Counted from the first letter of the stretch, positions 1-8,694 are shown. The stretch: 64,000 nt of DNA from Proteiniclasticum ruminis (GCF_900115135.1 NZ_FOVK01000005.1:1-64000); one strand, 5' to 3'. Notes: generated by a model not told the origin, from the letters alone. Numbers and translations are program-made.

Positions 1-44
1 CTTCTATATGTTTGGCTCATAAACACATTGTATCGGTATGAGAT

Positions 45-209
45 TCAAGCTGCAATATGTTTTGCCACGCAAGCGCCATTCATCCCACGGCTGAAGCCGG
101 GCAAGCTCGGTATGGGCTTTCTGGCGCAATTCCTGTAAAACGCTTGGACTTCTTCCTTCTCTCTTTTAAACTCAATAAAGATACCGCCAATCCCCACTGC
201 CTTTGCCAT
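45..209 (-). pseudogene. Truncated VOC (glyoxalase-fold) protein remnant
   Basis: A 54-codon minus-strand frame begins at ATG 209 behind a good Shine-Dalgarno (GAGGAG). Its first ~28 residues (MAKAVGIGGIFIEFK..., then QAFYRN) match the usual start of VOC-family proteins: the GIGGIFF strand, then the ..WYR helix. The rest (ARKPIPSLPGFSRG...) does not look like a VOC domain, which normally runs to ~120 residues. The break falls next to an imperfect hairpin at 85-101 (CGGCT/AGCCG core with flanking CC/GG), a shape seen at the ends of IS200/IS605-type elements. I infer a VOC gene cut by an insertion or deletion; a divergent small protein is possible. Confidence 0.45.
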
Positions 210-296
210 CTTTTTCTTCTCCTCTCACGAAATGAATTTGTTATCTTTTTGAAAAGCCAAAATTATTTTTATAGCAGCTGTCTTATGAATCATCTG

Positions 297-1205
297 CTAC
301 TCTTTATGGTCCTCGTCCTCTTTAAAGCATCTGTCTGTCTTCTCCTCTAGATATTCAATTTCTATGGTGATGTGCTCTATGCCTTTCTTGTATAGTAGTG
401 ACCTCACAGCCTCTTTGAGTTTCATAATATCCTTGTTTTCGATGTTTTCTGGCACCACCACATGGGTGCTGAGCAGAATCTTTTCTCCTTCCAAGGACCA
501 CAGGTGCGTATGATGTACGGAGACAGCTTCCGTATTTTCTTTAAGCTCCTTCTCAATCTCCACGATGGAATACATCTGTGGTACACCCTGAAGCAAAATA
601 TGAAGAATCTGTTTGATATTTTTACCAACATTGAACAGCACATAGATGGTGATAAAAACAGAGAGCAGTGGATCGATGACAGGCACATCAAAAAACAACA
701 GGATGATGCTGCCCACTAGGATCACCGCCCACCCCAGGACATCTTCCAGAAGATGCCAGGAGACTGCTTTCTCATTGAGTGAAGTTCCACTTTTCATCTT
801 CAAAACCGCAGCTCCATTGATCAAGATCCCCAGTATGGCAAAAACCAGCATGCCTTCCGGATGCACCTCTTGGGGATTGAAGATCCTTGGAATAGATCTC
901 ACAAGAACCAGCACCGATCCGCCAACCAGGATCAGGCTGTTCAGCAAAGCGGAAAGAAGAGAAAAACGGGCATAACCAAAGGAATACTTTTCATCCGCTT
1001 TCTTGCTGGCGTACCGCTCCAGGTACCAGGCACTTCCTAAGGATATAGAATCCCCCAGGTCATGGACCGCATCGGACAAAATAGCCATGCTGTTGGTCCA
1101 CAGGCCTCCGAAGATCTCAATGATCGTAAAGGTCAGATTTAGGAAAAACGCAGCTTTTATGTTCTTCTGTTTATGATGATGATGATTGTGGTGATCCTGT
1201 GCCAT
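297..1205 (-). CDS. Cation diffusion facilitator (CDF) divalent metal exporter
   Basis: 302 residues, a normal CDF length. The protein predicts six membrane helices and a cytoplasmic C-terminal domain (about 210-290). The metal site is visible as D45-x2-H48-x3-D52 in helix 2 and H151-x3-D155 in helix 5, the arrangement of zinc/cobalt-type CDFs such as CzcD/ZitB. The N-terminus is histidine-rich (seven His in the first 11 residues) and the C-terminus ends in acidic/His residues, both typical of zinc handling. The family exports Zn2+ or similar ions from the cytoplasm in exchange for protons. The start has a GGAGG site 7 bases upstream. It probably stands alone, 71 bases from the end of the DUF2812 gene. 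Confidence 0.9.
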   Translation of the reverse strand: MAQDHHNHHHHKQKNIKAAFFLNLTFTIIEIFGGLWTNSMAILSDAVHDLGDSISLGSAWYLERYASKKADEKYSFGYARFSLLSALLNSLILVGGSVLVLVRSIPRIFNPQEVHPEGMLVFAILGILINGAAVLKMKSGTSLNEKAVSWHLLEDVLGWAVILVGSIILLFFDVPVIDPLLSVFITIYVLFNVGKNIKQILHILLQGVPQMYSIVEIEKELKENTEAVSVHHTHLWSLEGEKILLSTHVVVPENIENKDIMKLKEAVRSLLYKKGIEHITIEIEYLEEKTDRCFKEDEDHKE

Positions 1206-1276
1206 GGTGAACCTCCTTATGCTGCAGTGCTTTGCATCGTTCTATTCATGTTCTTCTTTCATGATGATTCATCGTA

Positions 1277-2461
1277 TCAGTTGAATGTGCTTATCTTATC
1301 ATAGAGCTCATCCAAGTGCTCCGTCAAATCTTTGTAGCCCTGGTAATTCACATATACTATTTTCTTTCCTAGTCTTCCGAAGAACATCTGGGTCTCTTTC
1401 ACTCTGATGGTCACCGCCTGATCAAATCTGGTCTCCAAAAGTTCTTCAAACGTAAAAGATTCATGCCGGTGAAAGTCCAGTGCATCTACGATCAGATCTT
1501 TGAGCAGTCTTTCCCCGAGAAAGCGCAGTCTCAGCTCATAGTATTCAGTTTCTAGATGCGGAGAGTATATCCCGGACTGGTCCTTCCACATCTCCTCTTT
1601 AATAACTCCGCTTTCACTGATTTCATAGACACTGGATGCCAGTTCTCCAGCCTCATAGGAAATGAGATTGCTTCTTCTATACTGGTCGTCGATTTCAAAG
1701 CTTTTATGATCTTCGATGTCGGAAAGCCTTAGGGCAGGCATGTCTTCACCATAATCAGCGAGCTTCTTTTCCCATCCGGTAAAAAGAAATCGGATATTCG
1801 TGATGATTAGGAGCATGGAGAGGACCACAATCATCGTATGAAAGACATAGGGTGTATACTTTAGCTGATAGTGTTCTTCCTGCACCATCTCTCTGCCTGT
1901 CTGTAGATTTATTAGGAGAAACCTCAGTTTCTTGCGGTTCTCAAAGATTTCCCTGCCCAGGACAAGCGTCACCAGAACCATGAGCGCTGTATAGGTGCCA
2001 CTACCATATTTCACAGCATTGAGCACAGGGGTATCTGATAAAAAGAAATAGTGCAGGAGCTGAAAGATCGTGATTGGAATCAGCAGCAGGATTATCATAA
2101 AGGCTGCTTTCATTTTCTGATTCAGCCTTTCAAAGGCATAGCTTTGCGTCAAAGGGTCCGTATGAAGTTCTTCAAAGTCTTTTCTACTGGTTTCATAGAG
2201 ATGAAATGCAGAAGCAATGGTGCATACATACTTCCATCCACACGACTCATAATACTCAAGCTTTTCTTCCCTTGGTCTTCCCTCTTTTTTCATGAGAGGT
2301 TCCAACCGGTAGGTTCTCACCTCTGGTTCACCTTTTTCAAAGGAAGCAAAGGTGCCGATCTTTTTTATGAAATAGCCCTTTTGGGACATATCTTTCAAAT
2401 AGCTCTGGGTCTTTGCCATATCATAGACATTGACAGGCAGAAGTTTTCTGATCAGTTTCAT
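1277..2461 (-). CDS. DUF2812 domain membrane protein
   Basis: 394 residues. The N-terminal ~110 residues match DUF2812 (opening with a ..VYDMAKTQSYLKDMSQKGYF pattern and a later YESCGWKYV). Three hydrophobic segments follow (about 116-140, 153-172 and 205-230), then a soluble C-terminal half. Its ATG overlaps the stop of the padR gene by four bases (ATGA), so the two are translationally coupled. PadR plus DUF2812 is a recurrent Firmicutes pair in which the membrane protein is taken to be the regulator's target. The biochemical function is unknown. Confidence 0.8.
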   Translation of the reverse strand: MKLIRKLLPVNVYDMAKTQSYLKDMSQKGYFIKKIGTFASFEKGEPEVRTYRLEPLMKKEGRPREEKLEYYESCGWKYVCTIASAFHLYETSRKDFEELHTDPLTQSYAFERLNQKMKAAFMIILLLIPITIFQLLHYFFLSDTPVLNAVKYGSGTYTALMVLVTLVLGREIFENRKKLRFLLINLQTGREMVQEEHYQLKYTPYVFHTMIVVLSMLLIITNIRFLFTGWEKKLADYGEDMPALRLSDIEDHKSFEIDDQYRRSNLISYEAGELASSVYEISESGVIKEEMWKDQSGIYSPHLETEYYELRLRFLGERLLKDLIVDALDFHRHESFTFEELLETRFDQAVTIRVKETQMFFGRLGKKIVYVNYQGYKDLTEHLDELYDKISTFN

Positions 2462-2772
2462 TTTAGATCCTCACTCTCTCCATCCTGGACACATAATTTT
2501 AGTCTGGCCAGCTCCGTTTGATAAAGCTCTATGCCTTTTTCTGTAATTTTATAGGTTCTTTTCCGTCCCTCCACAGCAGTTTCTTTGATTATTTTTTCTT
2601 CCTCAAAACGTGCCAGGATGGTGTATAGCGTTCCTGGACCTAAGCTCACCCGGCCCTTTGTTTTGTTGTAAGCAAACTCCACCAGATCCGTTCCGCACAT
2701 CTCCTTTCCCAAAAATCCCATGAGCACATAAAACATGCTTTCCGTAAGACCTTCCAGGGCTTTCTTTGCCAT
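2458..2772 (-). CDS. PadR-family transcriptional regulator
   Basis: 104 residues from ATG 2772, chosen over a GTG at 2781 because the GAGG site lies 8 bases before the ATG but adjoins the GTG. The winged-helix region reads ..ALEGLTESMFYVLMGFL...GPGTLYTILARFEEEKII.. with the GxLYxxL recognition pattern of PadR proteins, followed by a dimerisation helix. These are usually repressors of their own operon. Here that operon would be padR plus the DUF2812 gene. A long dyad just upstream (2804-2841) is a candidate operator. Confidence 0.88.
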   Translation of the reverse strand: MAKKALEGLTESMFYVLMGFLGKEMCGTDLVEFAYNKTKGRVSLGPGTLYTILARFEEEKIIKETAVEGRKRTYKITEKGIELYQTELARLKLCVQDGESEDLK

Positions 2773-2803
2773 TACCTTCACCTCTTTCTAATATCCATCA
2801 TCG

Positions 2804-2841
2804 ATATCATATAACGACATTGTAATATCGATGTATGATAT
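2804..2841. promoter_or_regulatory. Dyad upstream of padR, candidate PadR operator
   Basis: ATATCAT at 2804-2810 is mirrored by ATGATAT at 2835-2841, with further ATCGATAT-like copies between and beside them (2801-2808, 2826-2832). PadR proteins bind such AT-rich ATAT..ATAT dyads near their own promoter. Assignment to this PadR is inference from position. Confidence 0.5.
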
Positions 2842-2909
2842 TGTCAAGGATTTATGTTGCGAAAGCCCCCTCTTCCATAGAGTCTTCTGTATACTACAGC
2901 ATAAAAAAC

Positions 2910-2950
2910 TTGACAAGATCTCACTTCGGATTTAAAATGAACATTGTTCA
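2910..2950 (+). promoter_or_regulatory. tetR promoter with dyad operator
   Basis: TTGACA (2910-2915), 17 bases, then TAAAAT (2933-2938) form a near-consensus sigma-A promoter. The perfect dyad TGAAC-ATT-GTTCA (2938-2950) starts on the last base of the -10, where a repressor would block transcription. A closely related dyad sits before the next gene. Confidence 0.75.
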
Positions 2951-2965
2951 ACTTGGAGGTGTGAT

Positions 2966-3523
2966 ATGAATACAACAGTTACTTCAAAAGAGGCGATATT
3001 AGCGGTGGCAAAAGAAGTGGTCCTTACGTCGGGTCTGCAGAACCTGAACATCCGCGATGTTGCCGAAAAATGCAGTGTTTCTGTTGGATCCATCTACAAC
3101 TATTTCCCCACCAAAGGGGATCTGATCCTCTCCACCATAGAATCCATCTGGAGAGAGATTCTAGTGCTGGATACTTCAGAGAACCTTACCCAGTCCTTTA
3201 CGCATAAAGTTGAATCCCTCTTTCACAGAATCCGTGATGGTTTGGGCCAGAGCCCTTCCTTCTTTCTCTCCCACTCTATGAATGCTGCTTCTTTGGACAA
3301 AGAAAAAGGAAGAGAATCCATGAACCGATACCTACGTATTATACGAAAGGACCTGCTTCATGCCTTGAATCAGGACCTCCGGGTGGAGACCCATCGGTTC
3401 ACTAAAACCTTCTCCAAGGAAACCTTTGTTGATTTTGTCTTCAGTAACATCATCACTCTTCTTCTGAACCAGTCCAGTTCCTGCCAGGTGCTGCTGGAGG
3501 TGATCCAACGGGTAATTTACTAA
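2966..3523 (+). CDS. TetR/AcrR-family transcriptional repressor
   Basis: 185 residues, start ATG behind GGAGG. The N-terminal helix-turn-helix is clear: ..EAILAVAKEVV..GLQNLNIRDVAEKCSVSVGSIYNYFPTKGDLI.., with the TetR signature YNYFxxKxDL. The remaining ~130 residues are an unassigned ligand/dimer domain. Operator-like dyads TGAAC-N3-GTTCA before this gene and before the next one suggest it represses itself and the neighbouring membrane protein gene. The ligand is unknown. Confidence 0.9.
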   Translation: MNTTVTSKEAILAVAKEVVLTSGLQNLNIRDVAEKCSVSVGSIYNYFPTKGDLILSTIESIWREILVLDTSENLTQSFTHKVESLFHRIRDGLGQSPSFFLSHSMNAASLDKEKGRESMNRYLRIIRKDLLHALNQDLRVETHRFTKTFSKETFVDFVFSNIITLLLNQSSSCQVLLEVIQRVIY

Positions 3524-3545
3524 AATGTATCGTCACAAGCGAAAA

Positions 3546-3565
3546 AACATCCCCTAAAGGATGTT
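3546..3565 (+). terminator. Terminator after tetR
   Basis: AACATCC/GGATGTT stem with a 6-base loop, followed by the T-rich CTTCTTTT. It separates tetR from the next gene, which therefore has its own promoter. Confidence 0.65.
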
Positions 3566-3581
3566 CTTCTTTTCACTCAAA

Positions 3582-3603
3582 CTGAACAACGTTCAGTTAT
3601 AAT
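3582..3603 (+). promoter_or_regulatory. Promoter/operator of the 7-TM protein gene
   Basis: The perfect dyad CTGAAC-AAC-GTTCAG (3582-3596) is followed by TATAAT (3598-3603). The dyad matches the tetR operator (TGAAC-N3-GTTCA) and would occlude the promoter spacer. No good -35 is visible, so this promoter may be weak. Confidence 0.7.
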
Positions 3604-3617
3604 AATGGAGGTTTATA

Positions 3618-4304
3618 ATGCAAGCAATTTTTGAAACACTATTTGATGTGATCTATCTCACTACAGTTTTTGTCCTGGGGGTCCTCATAATCAGAGGTGC
3701 CAAAGGCAGGTCCCAGTATGCACTCTTTGGGTGGATGGCGGTGGTCCTTGCGGTGGGAGATTCCTTCCATCTGATTCCTCGGGCCATAGCGCTGAACACC
3801 GTTGGCCTTGAAAACTATACCGTTCCCCTTGGCGTTGGAAAATTCATCACCTCCATCACCATGACGGTATTTTACATTCTCCTCTATTACGTATGGCGGT
3901 CCCGTTATGCTGTCACAGGAAGGAAAAATCTGACAGCCACAATGTATCTTCTCGCAGCTGCCCGCATTCTGCTCAGTGTCTTTCCTCAGAATGGATGGAC
4001 CAGTGCTTCGCCTTCTTTAGTTTGGGGAATTCTCAGGAACATTCCCTTTTCACTCATGGGGATCCTTGTGATCATCCTATTTTACCGCAGTGCGAAAACT
4101 TCGGAAGATGCTTCCTTCCGGTTCATGTGGCTGACCATTGTGCTCAGCTTTGCGTTTTATATCCCTGTGGTCTTATGGGCCGATCTTCATCCACTCATTG
4201 GCATGCTGATGATCCCTAAGACCTGCGCCTATGTCTGGACCGTATTCATTGGTTATGGGGATATGAGAAAGTCAGACAAGATGACGCGAAAAAAGTCAGC
4301 ATGA
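3618..4304 (+). CDS. Seven-TM integral membrane protein, function unknown
   Basis: 228 residues behind GGAGG. About seven hydrophobic helices cover almost the whole chain, with short basic loops (..RGAKGRSQ.., ..RSRYAVTGRKN..) and a basic C-terminal tail. I recognise no catalytic motif. Its promoter carries the same dyad as the upstream tetR gene, so it is probably the main target of that repressor. A transport or sensing role would be a guess. Confidence 0.75.
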   Translation: MQAIFETLFDVIYLTTVFVLGVLIIRGAKGRSQYALFGWMAVVLAVGDSFHLIPRAIALNTVGLENYTVPLGVGKFITSITMTVFYILLYYVWRSRYAVTGRKNLTATMYLLAAARILLSVFPQNGWTSASPSLVWGILRNIPFSLMGILVIILFYRSAKTSEDASFRFMWLTIVLSFAFYIPVVLWADLHPLIGMLMIPKTCAYVWTVFIGYGDMRKSDKMTRKKSA

Positions 4305-4329
4305 AGCTTTAGATGCTCCTCATGCTGAC
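4295..4329. terminator. Convergent terminator hairpin
   Basis: A perfect 10-bp stem, GTCAGCATGA/TCATGCTGAC, with a 15-base loop that includes the stop codon of the plus-strand gene. It lies between two convergent genes and may serve both. The T-tract is poor. Confidence 0.55.
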
Positions 4330-4332
4330 TCC

Positions 4333-5325
4333 CTAGATTTTCTTGATTTCTTTCAGCCAAGCCACGGTGTCTTCCAGCGTGGCTTTCATGTCTCTTACGG
4401 TGTAGCCCAGCTCCGCATCTGCTTTCTCATGGGAAAACACAGCATGGGTTCCCAAGGTGTAGATTGAATAGGAAGTGAACAGCGGAGGCTGTTTCCGAAG
4501 CTTATAATAAAGCTCGGACAGCCCCGCAGTACCCTTCACAAACCATAGCGGCAGGTTCAGCCGTACTCTTCTTTTCCCTGTGATCTCATGAAGCATTTCC
4601 AGGAGTTCGCTGACACGGTAAAACTGGTTCGATAGAATATAGCACTCTCCAGATCTGCCCCATTTTACTGCTCTCAAGACGCCATCTGCCACATCCCGGA
4701 CATCCACAAAATCATATCCGCCCTTCATACCAGAAAGGAGTCTTCCTTTACAATACTCCAGGATGAGGGCAGTGAGATGCCCCTTGCCATAATCATAAGG
4801 ACCGACGATTCCAGAAGGGTGCACAACAGATACAGTGAGACCCTTCTGGGCCTCCTGGAGAACATAGCCAGTGGCTTCCGCCTTGGTCTTTGCATACAAT
4901 CCTACCACCTGTTCTTTCGAGAAAGAGGTGGTTTCTTTGATGGTTACGCCCTCTTCTTCCTCTGGAATAGCATGAACCGAACTAACATAGACCAGTTTTT
5001 TCACAGAATGTTCCCGGCATAAATCAACCACATTCTTCGTCCCATTCACGTTGACCTGGAACACCTTCTCATTATATGCAGAGGAAATAGAAACGATGCC
5101 TGCGCAGTGGACCACATAGACCTCTTTCCCTTGAAGATCTTGAAAGAATGGCTTCAAGCTCTCTTTGTCCACCACATCACCATAATAGATTTCTGCCTTC
5201 TCTGGGATATGTTCTTCCTTTGGCAAAACCAGGGCACGGACACTTTTCCCCTCTTGGGTCAACAGCCTCGTGATGACGCTGCCCAAATGACCCGCAGCAC
5301 CTGTGATCAGATACAGCTCTTCCAT
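4333..5325 (-). CDS. NAD-dependent epimerase/dehydratase (extended SDR)
   Basis: 330 residues from ATG 5325, chosen because AGGAG lies 9 bases upstream; a second ATG at 5334 directly abuts that site. The Rossmann motif TGAAGHLG is at the N-terminus, ..GDVVDKESL.. supplies the usual acidic contact and YAKTKAEA is the catalytic YxxxK. The C-terminal part (..SGECYILSNQFYRVSELLE..) resembles dihydroflavonol-reductase-like SDRs. The substrate cannot be told. It is monocistronic and convergent with the 7-TM gene. Confidence 0.85.
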   Translation of the reverse strand: MEELYLITGAAGHLGSVITRLLTQEGKSVRALVLPKEEHIPEKAEIYYGDVVDKESLKPFFQDLQGKEVYVVHCAGIVSISSAYNEKVFQVNVNGTKNVVDLCREHSVKKLVYVSSVHAIPEEEEGVTIKETTSFSKEQVVGLYAKTKAEATGYVLQEAQKGLTVSVVHPSGIVGPYDYGKGHLTALILEYCKGRLLSGMKGGYDFVDVRDVADGVLRAVKWGRSGECYILSNQFYRVSELLEMLHEITGKRRVRLNLPLWFVKGTAGLSELYYKLRKQPPLFTSYSIYTLGTHAVFSHEKADAELGYTVRDMKATLEDTVAWLKEIKKI

Positions 5326-5475
5326 GATATTCATCTCCTATGATGACCTGTCTACTTTCCCTTTGAGGATTGTTACAGACCGTTCAAAAGCAATGTCATC
5401 CAGTGTGCTATCTTTCCATGCTCTTCAAACAACGCATCTCATCTCTACAGTTCTATTTTCAATAGGGATCGGAGA

Positions 5476-6786
5476 TCATTCAAACTGAAAGCCACCTTTT
5501 CCATTTCTTTTTACCCCGTACATTCTCGCATCCGCATTTCTTAATAACGCCTCACTATCAGTTGCATGATCCGGATAAAGAGCGATGCCAATGGAGGAAT
5601 TCACATGACACTGATGATCCCCCACTTGGATTGGTTCTTTGATTTTCTCATGGATTCGTTCCACAATCTTCGTAGTATTCTCATGCATCTCATCGCATCT
5701 CAGCAGTACCGCATACTCATCTCCACCCATTCTTGCCGCCGTATCCGATTTACGAAGACAGTGCTGTATCCTCTTTCCCACTGCAATGAGCACTTCATCC
5801 CCTACTTCATGTCCATAATTGTCGTTGATCTCTTTGAATCCGTCCAGATCAATGAAAAGAAGGGCAAATCTGGTGCCGCTTTTTTTATTTTCCTTTATAA
5901 GTTCTTCCAAGCGAGTAAAAAACAGCCGTCTGTTTGGAAGCCCTGTTAAGCTGTCAAAGTTTGCCTGCTTTTCCAGTTCTCGTTCCAGAATTCTCTGCTC
6001 TGTGATGTCTGATGCAGATCCTACTATATGAGTGACTTTGTCACATTCAAGAATAGGCGTCAGTGTGGTCTGCCAAATCCTCAGACCTCCAGGGAGGCTG
6101 AGCTCTTCTTCATAGGTGATGCTCTTGGATAGAAGAACACATTTATCGTAGTTTTCTGCCACCACATCGCCCATTTTCTTCCCCAAAAGTTCTTGAGGTG
6201 TTTTGTTCCGCAGCTGTTCCAGAAGGATCCCAGTTTTGCTTTGATGCGCCAGATTATTTCGCACATAACGGAACTGCTTGTTATCCAGAACCTTAATGAG
6301 AAACATGGCATCTTGAGTGCCGTTGAATACTTTCTCGTATTCTCTGGTGAGACGAATCATTTCTTTTTCCGTTTCTTTCAAGTCGGTGATGTCTGTATGT
6401 GCCCCCAGCATACGGATGGCCTTCCCCTGCTCATCTCTTATAGCCAGTCCCCGGCATCTGATCCATACGGTTCTTCCACTTTTGTGTCTGTAGCGTACAA
6501 TCTGGTCATAGGGATGTGCGGGGTCTTTACAGTGCTTCTCAAAATTCTCAGTTGCTAAAGCCAAGTCTTCCTGAAAGATGATGTCTTGCCATTCGCTGGC
6601 CTTGTGCTCTTTTTCGTTGGGATCGTATCCCAGAGTTTCCCAGAACTTTGGACTCATCCATTCAATCTCTGGATTCAAAAGATCCCAGTACCAGATGCCA
6701 TCCAATGATCCAGATTGAATAAATTCAAATATACTGATGTCCTTATTGATCATCTCATACAGCTCGTTTTTCAAATACATACCCAT
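5476..6786 (-). CDS. PAS-PAS-GGDEF diguanylate cyclase
   Basis: About 436 residues. Two PAS/PAC sensor domains (about 20-135 and 145-275; ..GIWYWDLLNPEIEWMSPKFW.., ..GAHTDITDLKETE..) precede a GGDEF domain (about 285-437; ..DSLTGLPNRRLFF.., ..DGFKEINDNYGHEVGD..). The active-site motif is GGDEY, and an RKSD inhibitory site lies five residues before it, so the enzyme should make c-di-GMP with product feedback. No membrane helices are predicted, so the sensor is cytoplasmic. A TTG at 6789 is an alternative start; AGGAG lies 10 bases before it and 13 before the ATG. Confidence 0.9.
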   Translation of the reverse strand: MGMYLKNELYEMINKDISIFEFIQSGSLDGIWYWDLLNPEIEWMSPKFWETLGYDPNEKEHKASEWQDIIFQEDLALATENFEKHCKDPAHPYDQIVRYRHKSGRTVWIRCRGLAIRDEQGKAIRMLGAHTDITDLKETEKEMIRLTREYEKVFNGTQDAMFLIKVLDNKQFRYVRNNLAHQSKTGILLEQLRNKTPQELLGKKMGDVVAENYDKCVLLSKSITYEEELSLPGGLRIWQTTLTPILECDKVTHIVGSASDITEQRILERELEKQANFDSLTGLPNRRLFFTRLEELIKENKKSGTRFALLFIDLDGFKEINDNYGHEVGDEVLIAVGKRIQHCLRKSDTAARMGGDEYAVLLRCDEMHENTTKIVERIHEKIKEPIQVGDHQCHVNSSIGIALYPDHATDSEALLRNADARMYGVKRNGKGGFQFE

Positions 6787-6829
6787 CAAACTTTTGTTGC
6801 TCCTTCAGCGTGTTATTTATCGTTCTAAT

Positions 6830-7030
6830 TTATTGCCAATCTTCTTTCCCACATCTATTTAGTGCTTCTATTCTGTCTGCTTTGTTATTGGCCTCTTCTG
6901 CTTTAAATTTAACATAAAAGATACTGTTTGTATTGCTATCGGCAAAAGTAATCAGAGTTAAACCCCGAACAACATAAAAACAGCTGACGAAATCTTCAAG
7001 AGCTTTCTTTGTACGAAATTCTAAAATCAA
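6830..7030 (-). CDS. Possible small protein or gene fragment
   Basis: A 66-codon frame opening at TTG without a convincing ribosome binding site, in an AT-rich stretch upstream of the GGDEF gene. The product looks protein-like (a ..CFYVVRGLTLITFADSN..FYVKFKAEEAN.. strand-rich centre), but I recognise no family. It could be a remnant of a larger gene. Confidence 0.22.
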   Translation of the reverse strand: MILEFRTKKALEDFVSCFYVVRGLTLITFADSNTNSIFYVKFKAEEANNKADRIEALNRCGKEDWQ

Positions 7031-7330
7031 AAGAGGTCTGTTTTATTATCCTCTCCTTTCATGCAACCCTCCGCCATTTGGGTGTATGGTGTCGTTCCCC
7101 ATCTAGTCTATTGTTACTACCCAACACAAAGAAAACCGCTTACAACTTACGTTTTACGCCTTATTTTAAACAGTTTTTCGTGCATGTGTTCACAATTTTC
7201 AGTGAATTTCTATTTTATTGCGCTCCAATATAGCCTAAACCATGTTCTTAATAAACTCAGTCATGACTCATCTCTGGCTGATGTCCGTGTTTTTTAGGTT
7301 TTCTAAACCAGGTAGAATCCGACTCAGCTG
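7031..7330. other. AT-rich intergenic stretch
   Basis: Three hundred bases without a supported gene. Frames here are short and lack ribosome binding sites. I see no clear terminator, repeat or operator. Confidence 0.5.
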
Positions 7331-7972
7331 TCATTCGTCATCCAACATGGCGCTGGCAGCATTGTACTCCTCCTGACTGGCCTGATGGCGCTTTTCTTTT
7401 TGGGGAAACTGCTGATCAAAATCATCCACTTCTCCTTGGGTCACATCCAGCGCATCCGAAAATATCACATATCCGGAAATATGATCCAACGCCCCTTGAT
7501 ATAAGGGAAGAACCAACAAACCTTTATAATACTTTCCATCAGGCATGGAGATTTTATACTTTCTACCACCTGCAAACCCATAGGGCTCATAGTGATAGGG
7601 GTAGCCCAATGTCAGTATTGCACGATATCCCATTTTCTTGGCCTTTTCAATGGAATGCATGATCATTGCTCTACCAAGCCCTTTTCGATGAAACTCTGGA
7701 GATATGAATACTGGACCAAAGGTGATGGTTTTATACTCTTTATTGTCATTCGATATGATCTTTGAATGGGTATAAAAAATGCCGCCAGCAATTTCACCAT
7801 CAACTTCTATGACAAAAGTAAGCTCTTTTATGAAGTCCCTATGGTTTCTCATTTTATGAATTACATAGTGTTCGTGTCCACCTGGAAAATAGAGGTTCCA
7901 GAATGCTTCCCTTGCAATTTCTTCTACTCTTTGAAAATCTCTCAGTTCTTCGTTTCTAATGTGTATATTCAT
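7331..7972 (-). CDS. GNAT-family N-acetyltransferase
   Basis: 213 residues. The acetyl-CoA binding motif A is visible in ..FGPVFISPEFHRKGLGRAMI.. (R-x-x-G-x-A type), preceded by the beta-4 strand ..KTITFGPV... and followed by ..GYRAILTLGYPYHYEPYGF.., a pattern of YhbS/RimI-like N-acetyltransferases. The last ~35 residues are charged and probably flexible. The acceptor is unknown. The gene lies 15 bases downstream of the GFA gene, so the two may form a short operon. Confidence 0.88.
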   Translation of the reverse strand: MNIHIRNEELRDFQRVEEIAREAFWNLYFPGGHEHYVIHKMRNHRDFIKELTFVIEVDGEIAGGIFYTHSKIISNDNKEYKTITFGPVFISPEFHRKGLGRAMIMHSIEKAKKMGYRAILTLGYPYHYEPYGFAGGRKYKISMPDGKYYKGLLVLPLYQGALDHISGYVIFSDALDVTQGEVDDFDQQFPQKEKRHQASQEEYNAASAMLDDE

Positions 7973-7987
7973 ATGAACTCCTATGCT

Positions 7988-8389
7988 CTATTTCGGCAAT
8001 CCTGGAAATTTTCGCACCTCTTCCAGGTTTTCATCCCAGGTCGCTTTCCGGTCTGTAAAAATATGTCCTGTAGGTCTTAAGTGGACCTCTGTGTCCAGAC
8101 TTCCTGCTGGAACAACCATGAGTTTTCCTTCCATCTGCAGATTGGGTAGTGCTGATCCACAATGAACGCAAAAGCTTTTGATGTGGCCCTCTCCTCGGAA
8201 ATTGAACGTTCTCACCAAAGTTTCTCCGGAAAGCCAGGTCAGTTTTGCTGTGGAAGAAAAAAGATTTGCTGCATGAGCTGAACCCGTATCTTTTCTGCAC
8301 CGCTCACAATGGCACAGATAAAACTCTTCAAAGTCTCCTTCCACTAGAAACTGGACTTGGCCGCAAAGACAGCCTCCTTCATATTTCAT
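7988..8389 (-). CDS. GFA/CENP-V family zinc protein
   Basis: 133 residues, a single GFA (glutathione-dependent formaldehyde-activating) domain. The zinc-binding cysteines are all present: CLCG near residue 7, CHCERC near 26 and CVHCGS near 94. Despite the family name, most members have no proven enzymatic role. It is followed closely by the GNAT gene. Confidence 0.9.
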   Translation of the reverse strand: MKYEGGCLCGQVQFLVEGDFEEFYLCHCERCRKDTGSAHAANLFSSTAKLTWLSGETLVRTFNFRGEGHIKSFCVHCGSALPNLQMEGKLMVVPAGSLDTEVHLRPTGHIFTDRKATWDENLEEVRKFPGLPK

Positions 8390-8694
8390 CCTCTTTGTCC
8401 TCCCTTGTTTTTATATTCCATGGGTCCGATTGTTATGGATACGGGAATCATATGGACACCTGCTCTGAACTCCAACTTCGAACCACGAATGTTGTACCTA
8501 TATCACTGATTTTCACCCTCTTGAAACGGTTCCTCTTTAGACTTAGTATAACTTGTGATACCACGCAAAACAACCGAAGTGCCTCATGATCCAGTGCAGC
8601 TGCTGCGCAGCACTACAATCAGAAGGCTCTTCGGTTGTTCTTTTATTCGCTGGACATTATAAAAATTTCATCCAAGATCTTTAATTGCGGTTCC
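8390..8694. other. Intergenic region with one terminator
   Basis: No gene is supported. The left part (8390-8565) may hold the promoter of the GFA operon. The right part holds the hairpin at 8570-8638. Confidence 0.5.
8570..8638 (-). terminator. Long hairpin after the TspO-like gene
   Basis: ACAACCGAAG (8570-8579) pairs with CTTCGGTTGT (8629-8638). A second GC-rich hairpin (AGTGC...GCACT) sits inside the loop. On the minus strand it is followed by TTTTGCG. It ends the tspO-like transcript. Confidence 0.6.

Noticed and set aside
85-101. Intact IS200/IS605 element at the left edge
   Set aside because: Only a hairpin-like sequence is visible; no TnpA or TnpB coding is present, so no element is annotated.
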